Both the position numbers and the translations under genes were made by a program. A DNA stretch of 64,000 bases from Spirometra erinaceieuropaei (lineage: Eukaryota > Platyhelminthes > Cestoda > Diphyllobothriidea > Diphyllobothriidae). The stretch is from contig CACRXP010000006.1 in the NCBI GenBank assembly GCA_902702965.1, positions 1,496,548-1,560,547 on the forward strand, given 5' to 3'. Under the pieces are notes generated by a model. It was not told the origin of the DNA and made no database searches. It saw only the letters and a program-made list of their open reading frames with translations. Below are positions 13,893 through 25,667 of the stretch, in pieces. Each line of letters starts with the position of its first letter. The stretch's first letter is position 1.

Positions 13893-14386
13893 TAGCTACC
13901 ACTGTGGCATACGGACCCTCTAGTTGTCTTCTGGCAGTCAGAAAGTCGGTCGCAAGGTAAACGGAGCTTCCTCCCTCCTCCTCCCTCTTCGCTCTCTCTC
14001 TCTCCCTCTCTCTCTCTCTCAGTCCCACCCCTTGCAAGCTTTTCCTTTTTCCCGTCTCGCCACGTGGCAACCACGCCGCAGTGGCCGGTGCCGATGTCAG
14101 TGAATGGGTCTTTGAATTTGGCAACAGATGCCGTCGCGCAGTCTAAATGAGCGCGTTTTTATCGATCCACTCAAACGCCCTCGCAGATGCCAAGCTGGCG
14201 CGCTGGGCTGAAGTGCGTCTGCGTGCCACTAGTGGCTGGAATTATATTACTTCACGTGCGCGCACGCGGATTGGCCAGACAGTGATCCCTTTACTCCCCA
14301 CGGTTGGTGATGCGAAGTAGGAGCTGGTATCTTAGTGGAGGGGGAGCGTTAGTTAGGCCGGGAAAGTGGCGTCTCGTGCCGCGTGC

Positions 14387-14421
<35 letters not shown>

Positions 14422-14534
14422 TTCTGCAGACTGATCGATACCACTCTTGATGTGAAATCTTGACTACTGAAGTAGTGCCTGAGTTTGGGGGGAGACGCAT
14501 ACCCGACGGTTCGACCGTCGATTCCGACGATGTC

Positions 14535-15010
14535 CACCGTGTGCTACACAGCAAGGTGCAGCAGGCACGTTGACTTACGCGGGAATTAGGCTATAATGAT
14601 ACGAGGCTTGCGCAGCATCTACCGCACTCTCTATTCCCCACTGCCCACCTGAATCCGGTGTCAATGCAGCGTCAAGAAGACCGGAGGAGGGGGGGGAGAG
14701 CGCAGATAGCTGGCACGGCCGGACCCGCATCTAGGCTTGTCACCACACCCTCTGGTCCACAACATACAGTTGATCAGGATTTTTTCACTAGCAACAACAT
14801 CCCAACAGGGGTCAGAAGGACGAGGATGATGACTGGGCAACCATGCCCACCACCTGTGTACCCAGCGGGAACGCAAGCGCATCTACCGACAGGGAACCAG
14901 GTGTCAGGGAATTGCCAGCGCATTCCAGGCTAAGAGGGCCGTGGTTTGCTGATACTGGCATAGCACACGCATCCAGTGAGGACGCGTCGACCTGCTTAAG
15001 CTCGTGGGTA
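14535..15010 (+). repeat. Family C interspersed repeat
   Basis: Forward copy: CACCGTGTGCTACACAGCAA, GACCGGAGGAGGGG, TCAGGATTTTTTCACTAGCA, then the downstream part (GCGCATCTACCGACAGGGAA) also seen at 31590-31680. Overlapping open frames on both strands are by-products. Confidence 0.65.
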
Positions 15011-15557
15011 TTTCTTGGGTGTAAACAATGAAGGCACATTTTTCCCGGTTGGAGTGCAGGACCCCTCTCGATGGAGCGAGGTATTGCACGAAAACTGTGC
15101 TCACCACCAACCATGTTTAGAGTGATTAGGCTGTCGCGAAGCATGCGGATAGAATTTATAGCAAGGCAAGTGATGACAGCAAGTCGTACACGCAGTAGGC
15201 GGGTCAATGTGACGGCCCATTGGGTGGTAGTCATCACCGTCCCAAAAATGACCTCACCCCCAGTCAAAAGGCCACACTTTCCCACCCAACGCACCTTAGC
15301 GCAAGGTAAACTACCCAACGAATACGCGGTATTCCTCGTAGATAGACAGTCAGTAACGTGTTACTTCACGAAAAAATATATTTCATTCGTGGCGCACAAA
15401 CGAGCTTGAATGCCATGTTTCGGAACCCTGCAGAAATCACTAACGACCTGCTAGCAGGCCGATGCAATCCGCAGCTCCCTGGTAGGCGTTAATTTTTTCT
15501 CCTCCCTCAAGACCCTTCCACTCTCTACGCCAAGTAATTGCCAACATTTCCTTGCAG

Positions 15558-15789
15558 AAATCGGGAGAAGTTCTGGCCTCAACGTCAGAAATGATGGCGA
15601 AACAGAAGGCGAACAGTACTCCCGGTGACAGCAGGAGAATAGACGGAGGAAGCGGTGTGCTGGATTTGAAGCTCGAACTTACATCTATTCGTCGCGAGCA
15701 AGATGGAGAAGTCCTGGTTTGCGAGGCTACCACCTCTTACCCGCCGAAGCAGACGCCAGCAAGACGGAATACGACCCTGTCTGTCAACT
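15558..15789 (+). CDS. IgCAM exon: second half of an Ig domain (partial gene)
   Basis: Exon of an extracellular Ig-superfamily adhesion protein. A pyrimidine-rich tract and CAG (15555-15557) precede it, and it ends before a consensus donor GTAAGT at 15790. The 77 codons start in phase 0 and leave one extra base (phase 1). Residues ~39-58 carry the Ig E-F strand pattern (LDLKLELTSI, then QDG and LVCEA), with the F-strand Cys at 15720-15722. The end, TTLSVN, is a typical G strand. The matching B-strand Cys and C-strand Trp would lie in an upstream exon that I could not find. The next exon in phase is at 25353, and the join completes a Tyr followed by Pro-Ala-Arg, a normal inter-Ig linker. The pattern resembles C2-set domains of nephrin/IrreC- or nectin-type proteins; the exact family is not resolved. 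Confidence 0.72.
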
Positions 15790-16224
15790 GTAAGTTTGTA
15801 GTGCGAAAATTAACTTTCCAGAAAACTCGTGAGACGTCTGGAGTGGCTGAGGCAGTATGCACACACGTCCAAATCCCCACAACAATTCCAGACTCCAGAG
15901 AGAAGGGAACGGACACTTGTAGGAGGTGTTTGTTCTCTAAAGAGTCCTGCTGGTTGTCTAGACCGACGATGAGTGGCCAGTTCTAGGCCTGCGTCGGTGA
16001 ACGAGATGCGGTGCGTGTGCTTCCCACCTGGGAGGCAGTTAGCGTCCGCTTAACGGCTAGACTGGATGGTTCCCGCGTCGATGGGCGTCCACGAGAATGC
16101 CTGCTGGGCGTGCTCCATCCACTCCCGAAGATGGTGGTCACGTGATTCCGTGTGCATAGAGGGCGGCTGACCAGTGCACTCTTTAAGTGCCTACGCATGC
16201 GTGGAAACCTTTGCATATGCCTAC

Positions 16225-16512
16225 AACAAAAATTCTTAGCTGTTATCAGCTGGCCAAACCCAACCCTGAGGTGTGCGACGCCTGAGGATCGAACTCGAGA
16301 CCCGTTGGTTGGACGTCCAACGTTCTAACCAATAAGCAACGGACTCGTTTTCATGTCGATTACGATCGGGTATATTAAGAATGGTAGAAGGCGCTCGACG
16401 ATCGCGTTACGGATCTCACTCGCCCAGTTGTGCCTTAGGGCTCTCTCTCGATCCACGCCAGCAGCCGCAAAACGGCGCGTAATACGGACAGAATGGCATA
16501 ACTGACAGAGGA
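16225..16512 (-). mobile_element. SINE-A, left member of an inverted pair
   Basis: The reversed tRNA-like core (GATCGAACTCGAGACCCGTT ... CTAACCAATAAGCAACGGAC) is followed by the GA/CT-rich part. It faces the + copy at 16538-16858. Confidence 0.75.
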
Positions 16513-16537
16513 AAGGGAGAAGGAAATGGCTTGTCTG

Positions 16538-16858
16538 CCTGTATTATGCGTCTTGTGCGGCTGTTGGCGGGGCTCGAGAGAGGACCCCAAAGCACAACGA
16601 GACGAGTGAGTCCCGGCAAGATTGATTGGTGCGAGCCCTCTACTATTCTTAGTATACCCGATCGTAATCGACTTGACAACGAGTCCGTTGTTCATTGGTT
16701 AGGGCGTTGGACTTCCAGCCAGCAGGTCTCGAGTTCGATTCTCGGGGATTGCACACCTCGGGGTTGGGTATGTCTGGCTGATAACAGCCAAGAAGTCAGA
16801 AGTGACCATCCCAGTCTCCCTTGTCTTTTTCGGTAACGCCATTCTGCCTAGGGGATAA
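16538..16858 (+). mobile_element. SINE-A, right member of an inverted pair, clear Pol III boxes
   Basis: The tRNA-like core at 16683-16745 has an A-box-like GTTCATTGGTTAGGGCG and a B-box GGTCTCGAGTTCGATTCTC, then GGCTGATAACAGCC and the TCCCTTGTC tail. No acceptor-stem pairing of a functional tRNA is seen. Confidence 0.78.
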
Positions 16859-17394
16859 TCCATTTCCTTGGAATCCGGCACACGGCCATCTATGTATGAC
16901 TCTGAGGTTCCTACTTCCTTGTTTTACCGGGATTGGGTTATGTTGTTTAGTGTTATTGCTAAGAGGGAATAGGTGCCTTTGGAATTTCCCAGAAGGTCAC
17001 CTGTCCCCAAGCCATACACTTCCTTCTTTGTTTTTCTCGCTCGACTCACCTAGTGTCATTTTGACAGGTCTAAGTCACAAACTGTTCTTGTAAGTTTATC
17101 TTGACGATGTCGAAACGACCTGGTTGGAGAAGAATAAGACAACCTACTCTGTTGTATTATGTATCCCTCATTTGAAAATTGGCTCTCAAGGGCATGCTGT
17201 TATCTTTTATCACTCGCCATGTTAGAAGGAAACTTGTTTTTTTAAAAAGACTTAACTGCCTCCTCCGAATCAGCACTATTTTCCGTGAAAGACGCCGTTT
17301 CGTTCAGGTGAAATTATTGTTGGGAATTATCTCACTATTCCGGTCGAGAAATTCTACTTGACGAGCTTTTCTATACCCGAATGACAGTTCTGAG

Positions 17395-17810
17395 TCCGAA
17401 TCAGGTGGCTAGAACGTTGGATGTACTCAAGCCTTCCCCTTGCTGCCAAGGGTTTGAATCCTACGGGGTCGCCGAATTTTTCACAGTTGGGTCGAAATAA
17501 ACTATTCGAAATTTGCCAAAATGTCCATTAATAACGTGGGTTTCGTAGTCATCTGGTGGATTCTGCATTTATTACTTGGGGAATCCTGCTTAGGCAGTCA
17601 GTTTGCTGTATCAGATTTAGTGGATTCCAGGTGATCCAATAGGTTGGGCGAATAACTGGATCCAAATGTGATTAAATTCACGGTCCCCGGTGGGACCGCG
17701 TAGGTCGTAGTGTTGATTGTGCTCAAGTTTTCCCCTTGTTGTCCTGGGATCGAATCCCACTGACGTCGTCGGGTTTTTAACAGTCGGGTCAAAATGAATC
17801 AGAAGCATTG
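17395..17810 (+). mobile_element. SINE-B, two tandem copies
   Basis: SINE-B has a different tRNA-like core: TCAAGTGGTTAGAGCGTTGG, a C-rich variable part (CTTGCCCTTACTGC) and the B-box GGGTTCGAATCCCACC, then CACAGTTGGGTC. Here diverged cores occur at 17395-17480 and 17690-17775, both followed by the tail and separated by the GGTGGATT-containing body. Confidence 0.65.
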
Positions 17811-18285
17811 TTTAAAGGCGCGCTTTTTTGGCAGCTCAAACCCTGGCAGTACCCAAACATCAAAACTCGTAAACAGTGGTGAACCAGACTTGCAAAATAC
17901 GGCCTCACTAACGACCAGTTCATTCTCTGTCCCAAAGTTCTGGCAGGCAGTCACGTCATCTCTCGCCTGAGCAGTGGCAGTTAATTCGGTTAGTGCTTTC
18001 GCTGTGTCCCGAATCTAGTCTATCATCCCAGTGGGGAACCAGACAGACTTCCTGTCACATGCGTCTTGCGGGGACTGCTGTGCGGCAATGTGATGTTGAT
18101 CCTTTCGATGAGACGATGTTGCTTTGCCCCGGCTAGACGGACAGGTCGGCACGTAATGTCTCAAGGCCTTTGTGCCTTTGTGTCTGAGTTTCGCGCCGAC
18201 AAAACTTTATGATTAAGAAGGTCACATCATGTTGCTGTTTTGGACACTCAATGGAAGTCTGCGCATATATATATATATATATATA

Positions 18286-18545
18286 TCAAGTGCATAATTT
18301 CAGAAATTACTCAATGCAGGACTTGGAGTTACCTATCCGGGACATGGCATTTTAGGGTAAAAACCGAAATTTTAATGAACAGTCGAGTCGAAGCCAATCA
18401 GCTACTGTGGAATAATCATTTTATGCTCATTTTGCAAACAAGTAGTACTACGAGTAGTATGAAATCAATATGGTAAAGGTAGTATACCGTACTCCCGACA
18501 TAGATAGTTTCTAAAGGCCCAGACATGCGTTTCGCCGATATATAT
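18286..18545. repeat. Inverted-arm repeat, copy 1
   Basis: Contains AATTTCAGAAATTACTCAAT, TGCAGGACTTGGAGTT and CCCAGACATGCGTTTCGCC, matching 55996-56395. The central part is in the opposite orientation in the two copies, as expected when copies of a foldback element insert in opposite directions. Confidence 0.6.
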
Positions 18546-18547
18546 GT

Positions 18548-18876
18548 ATATATAGGCAGTATGCCATTATCGGCAAAGACAAGGGAGACTGGAATGGTCA
18601 TTTCTGGCTTATTGGCCGTCGTCAGCCAGTCATACCGGACCCCGAAGTGTGGAACACCCGAGGCTCGAACTCGCAACCTGCTAGTTAGAAGTCCACGCCT
18701 CTAATCACTGGGCCACGAGCCCGTTGCCCTGCCGGTTTCGATCAGGAATATACAATGGTCGGGGGCGCTCACCGATCGTTCTTACGTGTATGACTGGTTG
18801 ATGACGGCTAATAAGCCAAAAAAGGCGATTCCAGTCTCCCTTGTCTTTGTCGGTAATACCATTCTGCCTATATATA
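18548..18876 (-). mobile_element. SINE-A copy plus a short opposed fragment
   Basis: 18548-18786 is a reversed SINE-A (core GAGGCTCGAACTCGCAACCT). 18787-18876 is a + strand tail fragment ending CCATTCTGCC before an AT microsatellite. Confidence 0.7.
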
Positions 18877-19091
18877 TATATATATCAGAGGAGAGACGAC
18901 AGAGTCTGGGGGTAGATTGATACAGCACTGTTTCGGGCTTGTTTGCCTTCATTCAGCCAATCATAACCCTGACCACCACCAGCTGGTACCGGAAACACAA
19001 ACATGAGCTCAGACGCACCTGGCGCAGCTGGTCCACCACTGGGGTCTACCAGATGGGTCATAAGCACTTTATCGAACCGAAGTTCATATAT

Positions 19092-19524
19092 ATATAGGCA
19101 GAATGGTATTGCCGACAAAGACAAGGGAGACTGGAATGGCCATTTCTGGCTTATTAGCCGTCGTCAGCCAGCCATACCCAAGCCCGAAGTGTGGAACACC
19201 CGAGCCTCGAACTCGCGACCTGTTGGTTTAGAAGTCAACGCCTCTACTCACCGGGCCACGAGCCCGTTGCCTTGTCGGTTTTCGATCGGGAATATACAAT
19301 GTTAGGGGGCTCGGGTGTTCCGCACTTCGGGCTTGGGTATGGCTGGCTGACGACGGCTAATAAGCCAGAAATGGCCATTCCAGTCTCCCTTGTCTTTGTC
19401 GGCAATACCATTCTGCCTATATATCATGCGCCGCTGTGCGGCTGCTGGTTGGGCTCGAGAGAGAGTCCATAAGGCACAACGGAACGAGTGAGTTCCGTAT
19501 GAACGATCGGTGAGCACCCCCTAA
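19092..19524. mobile_element. SINE-A inverted pair
   Basis: 19092-19312 is a reversed copy that is nearly identical to 54850-55060, suggesting recent activity. 19313-19524 is a + strand partial copy ending GATCGGTGAGCACCCCCTAA. Confidence 0.75.
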
Positions 19525-19540
19525 CATTATATATATATAT

Positions 19541-19796
19541 ATATGAAAAATAGAAGAGGTTCTTCGGAAAAGTAGAGTTGTACTCGTGAATTTTCGAGCT
19601 GGTGACACCAACCCGTCGTCAGACGAAATGAAAACGAGGGAGAAAGTTAGGTTGTCACAGTAGACCAGTTGGTGTGATAGGTTAGAACAGACCACTGACG
19701 GGTGAGGGGGGGTGGGCTCCCGACGGGTTGGTGTCACCAGCTCGAAAATTCACGAGTACAACTACTTTTCCGAAGAACGTCTTCTATTTTTCATTA
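19541..19796. mobile_element. Foldback element with ~73-bp inverted arms
   Basis: Arm 19541-19613 (GAAAAATAGAAGAGGTTCTT ... GGTGACACCAACCCGTCG) is almost perfectly inverted at 19722-19796. The loop is about 110 bp. It sits among AT microsatellites and SINE-A copies. No coding content. Confidence 0.78.
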
Positions 19797-22127
19797 TATC
19801 AACTCCGAATGCATACCCCCTCTGAGCTACATATATATATATAGACGTTGCCTCATGTATCCCCCTTTAAACAGTACTGGCGAAGAGGCCACCAGAGCCT
19901 GAAATTCCACCTACCACTTTGAGATCAACATACGCCATCCTTCGATAGCACATTTCTGGTGTTATGCGGCGTCGGGCCGGACAATTCTCACTCCATCCTC
20001 CGTTCAGATAATGTTGACTGTAAAAAGCCCCTTCCCCTCCCTTTAATAGTGGAACTATATTTTATTACCGTGGGAGTGACCTTCAAACGATCTGATCCGA
20101 TTTTATGGCGCTATAAGGGCTTCCTGCTGTACATTGTAGCGCCTGTCCAGAGTTCATACAGACGTTCAGTTAGCCATTAACAACCAATTCTCGAGAGACT
20201 ACCGATGCAGATAAGGGAGACTTGAGTCATGCACCAATCCTGGGCACTATGATCCGAGATTTGGATCCAGATCCGCACGGTCATCCAGCCATGGGCTCCT
20301 GCTCTGTCAGCTCGACTGTGTCTCCTAGGAGCTATGGTAACTGGTCTGAATCGACTTCAGGACGGAATAGTGGCACCCCCTTTTTCGCTGGAACGTTAGG
20401 CGTAAAGGACCCTGGTTCAAATCGGAGGTGAAGTATCGCTGGCTGATGATAACCAACCAGCCAAAACCGTCCTTTCCAGGCCCTTTCCCTCGTCTTTTAG
20501 AAATTTTAGCAGACAGCTCCTCGCAACCCCGATTCATCCCCACAACGAGAGACTTGCGCTTCCCAGAAGCATACTGAAACACCTATTTTGTTCATTTCGG
20601 GACCAAAAACAGCCCCTCAACTTTTCTTATAGTAGATTCTTACTCATTTGTTCGTACTTGTATAGAAGACAGCAAAACAGACTTGCATTAACCAAAGTGA
20701 TTCACTGCAGGCAAAATAACATCGGTTATCCATGCCGGAGGCCTTCGTTGTCTAACCTCCTTATAAGTACGCCGGAATCCACCTCCGATCGTCTCGACAG
20801 TGTCATGCCATCTCAACAAGGTGTCTGAGGCAAAGGGGAACTGCCGTAGATACTGCATAAGTCTGCCTTACAACTCCCGTGCAAGTCGCAGATATTGGGA
20901 CAGTGGTGGACGCCGTCGCTTTCGGCTGTCGAACTGTCAGATACTCCCTGTGGTGCTGAGTCTTTCTGGTGGCATTCACCAGGTGGAAAGGCGCCTGCCT
21001 ACACTCATGCGTGCGAATTCCCCCCACAGGAATTCCACTGTAACTCCTGTGCACTTACATATGCAGGCAAGCAGTACTTGGCGGGTCCTCGTTCAGCCAT
21101 TTCCGACGCACGCACACTAATCCCGCACGCATTCACCCCCAGTGGTAGAAAGGCGGACAATGCGCAGCACCGCGACACGCAGGGCGCGCAGGTGTTACAC
21201 ACGTGTTGCGTCCCGTTTTCACCTTCTCACCGTGTCCTCGAAACTGGAGGGAACTCGGGGGAATGGACCTACGCGCCTGCTGCAACAGAGGCAGGCAACG
21301 CCAGCAGACAGGTGGCCGCCGGACCAGTCTTGGAGAGTGCATCCCTGTCGTGACACTTCTGCTGTCCCCCTTTCGCTGTGTATGTGTGAGAAATAGTGGG
21401 GTGATCGATCGCCCCTCGCCTCCCCCACGCATCTAACGCCCGGGTCTTTAGTCTGGTGCGCGTGGAGAAGGCGGCGAGGCAGAGGGTCGGGGGGATTGGC
21501 TGGGGCTGAGATCCCGACGCAGGCGAAAGATCTAGGCCCTCTCGCCGACAGGAGGTGGCAGCGGCTGACATGCTGGCCAGGCTCCAGCGGCGTGGCTAGT
21601 AACGTATATGCAGACAGGGTGGCTCGTCGGTCGCACGTCGCGATGACGACGTGAGGAAGATCAGTTCAACGGCCGCCGCATCCCCCCCCCCAACCTCACC
21701 TCGTCAAAAGAACGCGCCGGAGTCGGCCCGAGTGAGAAGGCGCAGATAAGGCGCGCTGGCCGGCCTGGCATAAAAGCTACAACTACACGAGTACATCCTA
21801 TGCTCTTGATGAGCCAGACATCCTACGCAAACTCACCAGTGCTGGTGAGACTCCGAGTTGCTGCCGCTGGAGTCAGTACTGTCTGGAGCCAAATATGAGA
21901 GCCTAGCGACCGGGGGGGGGGGTGAGAGGCCGAGGTGTAGTCTGGCCTTTGGTGTAACTGCCATTTCCTCTAGGTGACTGCTTGTCAGGACGCCGGAGTC
22001 CCCAACCTCCCCCTCCCCCCAGCTTAGCAACACGCGGGAGGTGATGCCAACACACGCGTCATGTGGTTAAGGGCAAAGGATCAATATTAGACGGTTATGG
22101 CTTCGATCAGTGGATGACAGGGGGCAA
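19797..22127. other. Intronic region, GC-rich from 20760, no gene recognised
   Basis: Lies in the 9.6-kb intron between exons 15558 and 25353. 20860-21000 resembles reversed family C edges. 20800-21600 has overlapping frames in all directions typical of GC-rich noncoding DNA. A C-run is at 21686-21695 and a G-run at 21912-21922. Confidence 0.45.
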
Positions 22128-22256
22128 GATCGTATTTCGTAGCCGTACCTGTTAGGGGTTAAGTTTGGGGGTTGGGGTTAGGGGTTGCGGTTAGGGATTA
22201 GGGTTAGGGGTTAGGCTAGGGCTTGTCTATCACAGGTACGGTTACGAAATAAGATT
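22128..22256 (+). mobile_element. Family I MITE (~130 bp) with telomere-like interior
   Basis: Terminal inverted repeats of about 25 bp: GATCGTATTTCGTAGCCGTA at the left and TACGGTTACGAAATAAGATTC at the right. The interior is almost only TTAGGG-like repeats (GGGGTTAGGGGTTGCGGTTA and more). A second copy is at 25668. Confidence 0.75.
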
Positions 22257-22369
22257 CGACCTGGCAGGGGACTAGAGGCTGGAAAGCCCACACTTCGCTG
22301 CCAAAAAACCAAGCGGAAACTGATGTCTGCTAATCTTCGTTCCACTCAAGTCTCCGCGTGTTGGTGAAG

Positions 22370-22850
22370 GACTGTGTGTATGGCGCAAACAGGCAACGGG
22401 GGGGGGCATATCGGATTTTGGCAGGCGTTATCGGAATGCGGACCAAAACAAACGCCAACATTTCGGAGTGCGGTTGCAGGCCCAGTTGCCGGCAGACGTC
22501 GCGCACACTGGGACCCCTGCAACCCTCCCCATTGTTGCTGTTGCTGGTTAAAATCCTGGTCATTTGCTGCGTGGATCAGGGGATAAGGATTGGAGTGCCA
22601 AGGCGCGGGCTCGACCGTGCCATCCACCTGCGCCCTTCCCACCCCCGGTCTTCCTGACTCTGTCTTGACGCCGGACTCGGGAGGGGGAGGAGGAAGGGGT
22701 GAATGCGGTAAATGCTGTGCAAGTCTACCACTACTATAAACTAATTCACGCGCAAGTCACCGTGCCTGCCTCACTTTGTTGTGGAGCACACGTGGGCATC
22801 GTCGGCAACGACGCTTGAACTATCGGATGCCGCAGGGGACTGCATTTGAC
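22370..22850 (-). repeat. Family C interspersed repeat
   Basis: Reversed, nearly full-length copy (AAAATCCTGGTCATTTGCTG, CCGGTCTTCCTGACTCTGTC, GTTGTGGAGCACACGTGGGC). Confidence 0.68.
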
Positions 22851-22949
22851 TATCGTTAGAATTTTGTTCACCGATCAGGGGCATGCTCGTTCCCTTGCGC
22901 CAAGACTTTCGCGAAAAAGAGGCTTATCGCCAAGACTAGGAGGAGTCGG

Positions 22950-23150
22950 ATAGCCTGTTCTGTGGTTTATTAACCGTCGTCAGCCAGCCAGACCCAGTCC
23001 TAGATTTGGATAGCATGGGCCTATGTTCCAAGGGTAGAGCGTTGAATCAAAGAATCCAGGTTCAACTCCCAGGTCATCCGAGCTGGTCGACGTATTATAA
23101 GCCAGAAACGCCTATCCTGGTCTCCCTCATCTTTGTTGATATTCTTTCCC
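22950..23150 (+). mobile_element. Diverged SINE-A relative
   Basis: A tRNA-like stretch (GTAGAGCGTTGAATCAAAGA, B-box-like GGTTCAACTCCCAGG) with the SINE-A tail motif GGTCTCCCTCATCTTTG. An old copy. Confidence 0.5.
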
Positions 23151-23189
23151 AAAAGCACTGGAGTATTGCCTGCACTTCAAGAGAAAAAG

Positions 23190-23990
23190 AAACGTTCACT
23201 GGGAGGAGTTTATTGCAGATCTGACCTCTCGAGTACCTGTTTCGCCCGCCCATCTTCAGAGACTAGCAATTCATGCACACAACTCGCATTGCTTGTTGCG
23301 TAGCCCGCCGATGCCACCTGTGTGGCTGTATCCAACTCGCATTTCACCCTGACCTCTGTCGGTCCCGCCATCCTTGACCACGGAGATAATTGGGTGGCCC
23401 CGATCGTTCCGCGCCGTTGTCTATCGACTTCAGTGCAGCCGCGGGATGTGCAACTACGTTGAGGAAACCGACTGGTGACTGGTGACGGCAAACGCAAATG
23501 CATGAGCATCGATTGGCCGTGTGAAGGTTGGACCCAAGGTCGGAGGTAGCAACCCATGCCGCGCAAATTGGGACACATCTACTTTGACGTCATTAATATC
23601 GAGGGCTGAGGCAATGATCATATAGCAAGGCAGGTACAAGAAGCCTGCATGTCCAGCGACTACTCTGGCAATCGCCTCATTCATTTATCTCCGCTCCCTC
23701 CAACCTTCCCCCCATCCGGTTCTACGAACCTTTTTGACGGATGAGGCAGTCACGGCGCGGAACAATTGGGGCCACCCGATTATTTTTGCGGTCACTGAGG
23801 GCGGGATCGTCAGAGGTCAGGGTGAAATGTGGGTCGAATGCAGCCACACAGCGGTATCGGCGGGCTACGCCTCAATCAAAGTGCGCCACAGAACGAGAGC
23901 TGTGCGCATGACTTTCTAGTCTATGAAGCTGGCCAGGCGAAATAGCTACTCGAAACGCCAAACCTCCAATGAACTCCTTCCGGTGAACGT
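23190..23990. mobile_element. Foldback element (~800 bp) with long inverted arms
   Basis: The left arm starts AACGTTCACTGGGAGGAGTT and contains CTCGAGTACCTGTTTCGCC, GTAGCCCGCCGATGCCACCT and GGTGGCCCCGATCGTTCCGC. The right arm carries all of these in inverse order and orientation up to CCTTCCGGTGAACGTT. Opposing open frames of 122 and 61 codons come from the same mirrored sequence and are not genes. Confidence 0.72.
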
Positions 23991-24344
23991 TTTTTATTTT
24001 GACATGCCACCCGAGAATCGTATTTTCACGACTATTGGTTGTCTACACTGTTTACCCTATCGCCTGCGGACACCTTATCGCCCAGTCAGGGTCACAGAAG
24101 TAGGATCTTTCGGTTTTTACTTCGAATCTTCAATCAGAATTTGTAAAAAGAGGAGACAGAGCGTTGATTTACGTTTATGGGCGTTTTGACAACTTCTTAA
24201 TACCCGCTTGTCCGTCTGGACCCTTTTCAGTCAACTATTTTTGGAAGTATGTACTTTTGTTGGCTTGTTCATAATCAATTCTGGCGAGGTTTGGCTCCGC
24301 AGCCCCACTTGATTGATACCGTATGGTTGGCTTACTGTAACAAT

Positions 24345-24790
24345 ATTAGTTTACATACCTTACCTACTTCACATTGACCCAGCTGTGAAAAATTCGGCGC
24401 CTCGGTGGGATTCGAACCCACGCAGTAAGGGGAAGGCTTTAGTACAGCCAACGCTCTAACCACTTGAGTTACGAGGCCCCGCAGGACGACGCGAGTCATC
24501 TGGTGGATTCTAGGTGAATTACTTAGGAAATCCTGCATGGGCAGTAAACTTACTGTATCAGATTTGGTGGATTCTAGACGTTGCAGTAGGTTGGGTGGGT
24601 AACTTGACCCAAATGTGATTAAACTCGCGTCGTCCGGTGGGGCCTCGTAGCTCAAGTGGTTAGAGCGTTGGCTGTACTAAAGCCTTGCCCTTACTGCGTG
24701 GGTTCGAATCCCACCGAAGCACCGAGTTTTTCACAGTTGGGTCAATATGAATTATTCGAAATCTGCCAAAACATCTATGGAATACCTTAC
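24345..24790. mobile_element. SINE-B inverted pair, best tRNA-like cores in the window
   Basis: A reversed core at 24395-24478 (GGTGGGATTCGAACCCACGC ... CCACTTGAGTTACGAGGCCC) faces a forward core at 24645-24720 with A-box TAGCTCAAGTGGTTAGAGCG and B-box GGGTTCGAATCCCACC. The 5' and 3' ends of the forward core (GGGGCCT against AAGCACC) do not pair as an acceptor stem, so this is not a working tRNA gene. Confidence 0.72.
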
Positions 24791-25352
24791 TTAGCCAATT
24801 GGTGGATTAGGGAGAGAAAGAGAGCGCAAGCAGAGCTTGAAGCACGCGCAGGGAAAGCGAGTGAAAGTGGCGTGTACTCGCTGTTCCCCCGATGTAGCCA
24901 CTAGCTGGACTAAGAGGATAAGGAGGGCGCAATCAAAACTGGAAGGCCACGTAGGGAACCGCGTAGTAATTCCCGGTGCATAGTCACTGTAGTAGAACCA
25001 ACAGAGTTCCACACCGTTTGAACAATCCCATTAGCAAGTCTACTTGACCACTCGCTGGCCTAAGATAATAAAGAGACCGCATGCAGAGCTCGAAGCGCGC
25101 GAAGAGAAGGGCATGTAAACTGGTACCGGAAGTAACCGCGGCTGGCTTTTAAGCACTCCTCCCCCCGTGACACGGTCACTCGCTGGATTAAAATGGTAGG
25201 GAAAATACAACTACGTGATATTCACATCTACCAAATTTTTTTACAAAGTTAACCACATAGCATCACTCAGGTGAAGCTGCCGGACCGAACCTTGCCCCGA
25301 TTTCTGACCAACCATCTGACCCACCCCTCCCCCCTTCTGATTAAACTTTTAG

Positions 25353-25420
25353 ATCCTGCTCGTCTGGAGATACGCAATGCCACTGTGTACACCGACCTGG
25401 GTGCCGCCGAGGACATTGAG
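25353..25420 (+). CDS. IgCAM exon: start of the next Ig domain (3' border uncertain)
   Basis: The acceptor TTTTAG ends at 25352. The exon begins with two bases that complete the split codon from 15789 and reads PARLEIRNATVYTDL, then GAAEDIE, the A and B strand region expected at an Ig N-terminus. NAT is a possible N-glycosylation site. The best-looking donor is GAG|GTAGAC at 25420/25421, but it leaves phase 0 while the next exon (28369) needs phase 1. Reading on gives VDH where an Ig normally has V-x-C. A weak in-phase donor exists at 25430/25431 (GTTTTG). A missed microexon, a sequence error or a non-canonical domain could each explain this. The end coordinate is therefore provisional. Confidence 0.55.
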
Positions 25421-25667
25421 GTAGACCATCGTTTTGTACTAACCGACACGCATATATGTCCTCAAAAAATTAGTTATGCCAACTAAACTTTGTTTTGCAA
25501 GCAGTCTCCACCTGATTTTTGATGCGTTAACTTACATTTACTGACGAAACGAAAGCTTCGACGGATTTTTTGCTAAGAAAAAGTCTGTCTTCGTACGAAA
25601 TGACCCAAAGTTAAATTTTGAACGTCGGCTTTATATAATTAGTCGATGATGACAAACAGACTGGGTC

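Noticed and set aside
15071..15409. Possible upstream Ig exon before 15558
   Set aside because: The 112-codon frame lacks the Cys/Trp spacing of an Ig first half and has no acceptor/donor pair ending in phase 0.
20800..21600. Several overlapping open frames of 80-150 codons on both strands
   Set aside because: Typical of GC-rich noncoding sequence; all reading directions are open and none shows a motif.
22128..22256. True interstitial telomere or chromosome end
   Set aside because: The TTAGGG-like units are degenerate and enclosed by inverted repeats shared with another locus, so it is part of a MITE.
24645..24720. Possible tRNA gene with good A and B boxes
   Set aside because: The ends do not pair as an acceptor stem, and the same core recurs in diverged, tailed copies; it is a SINE head.
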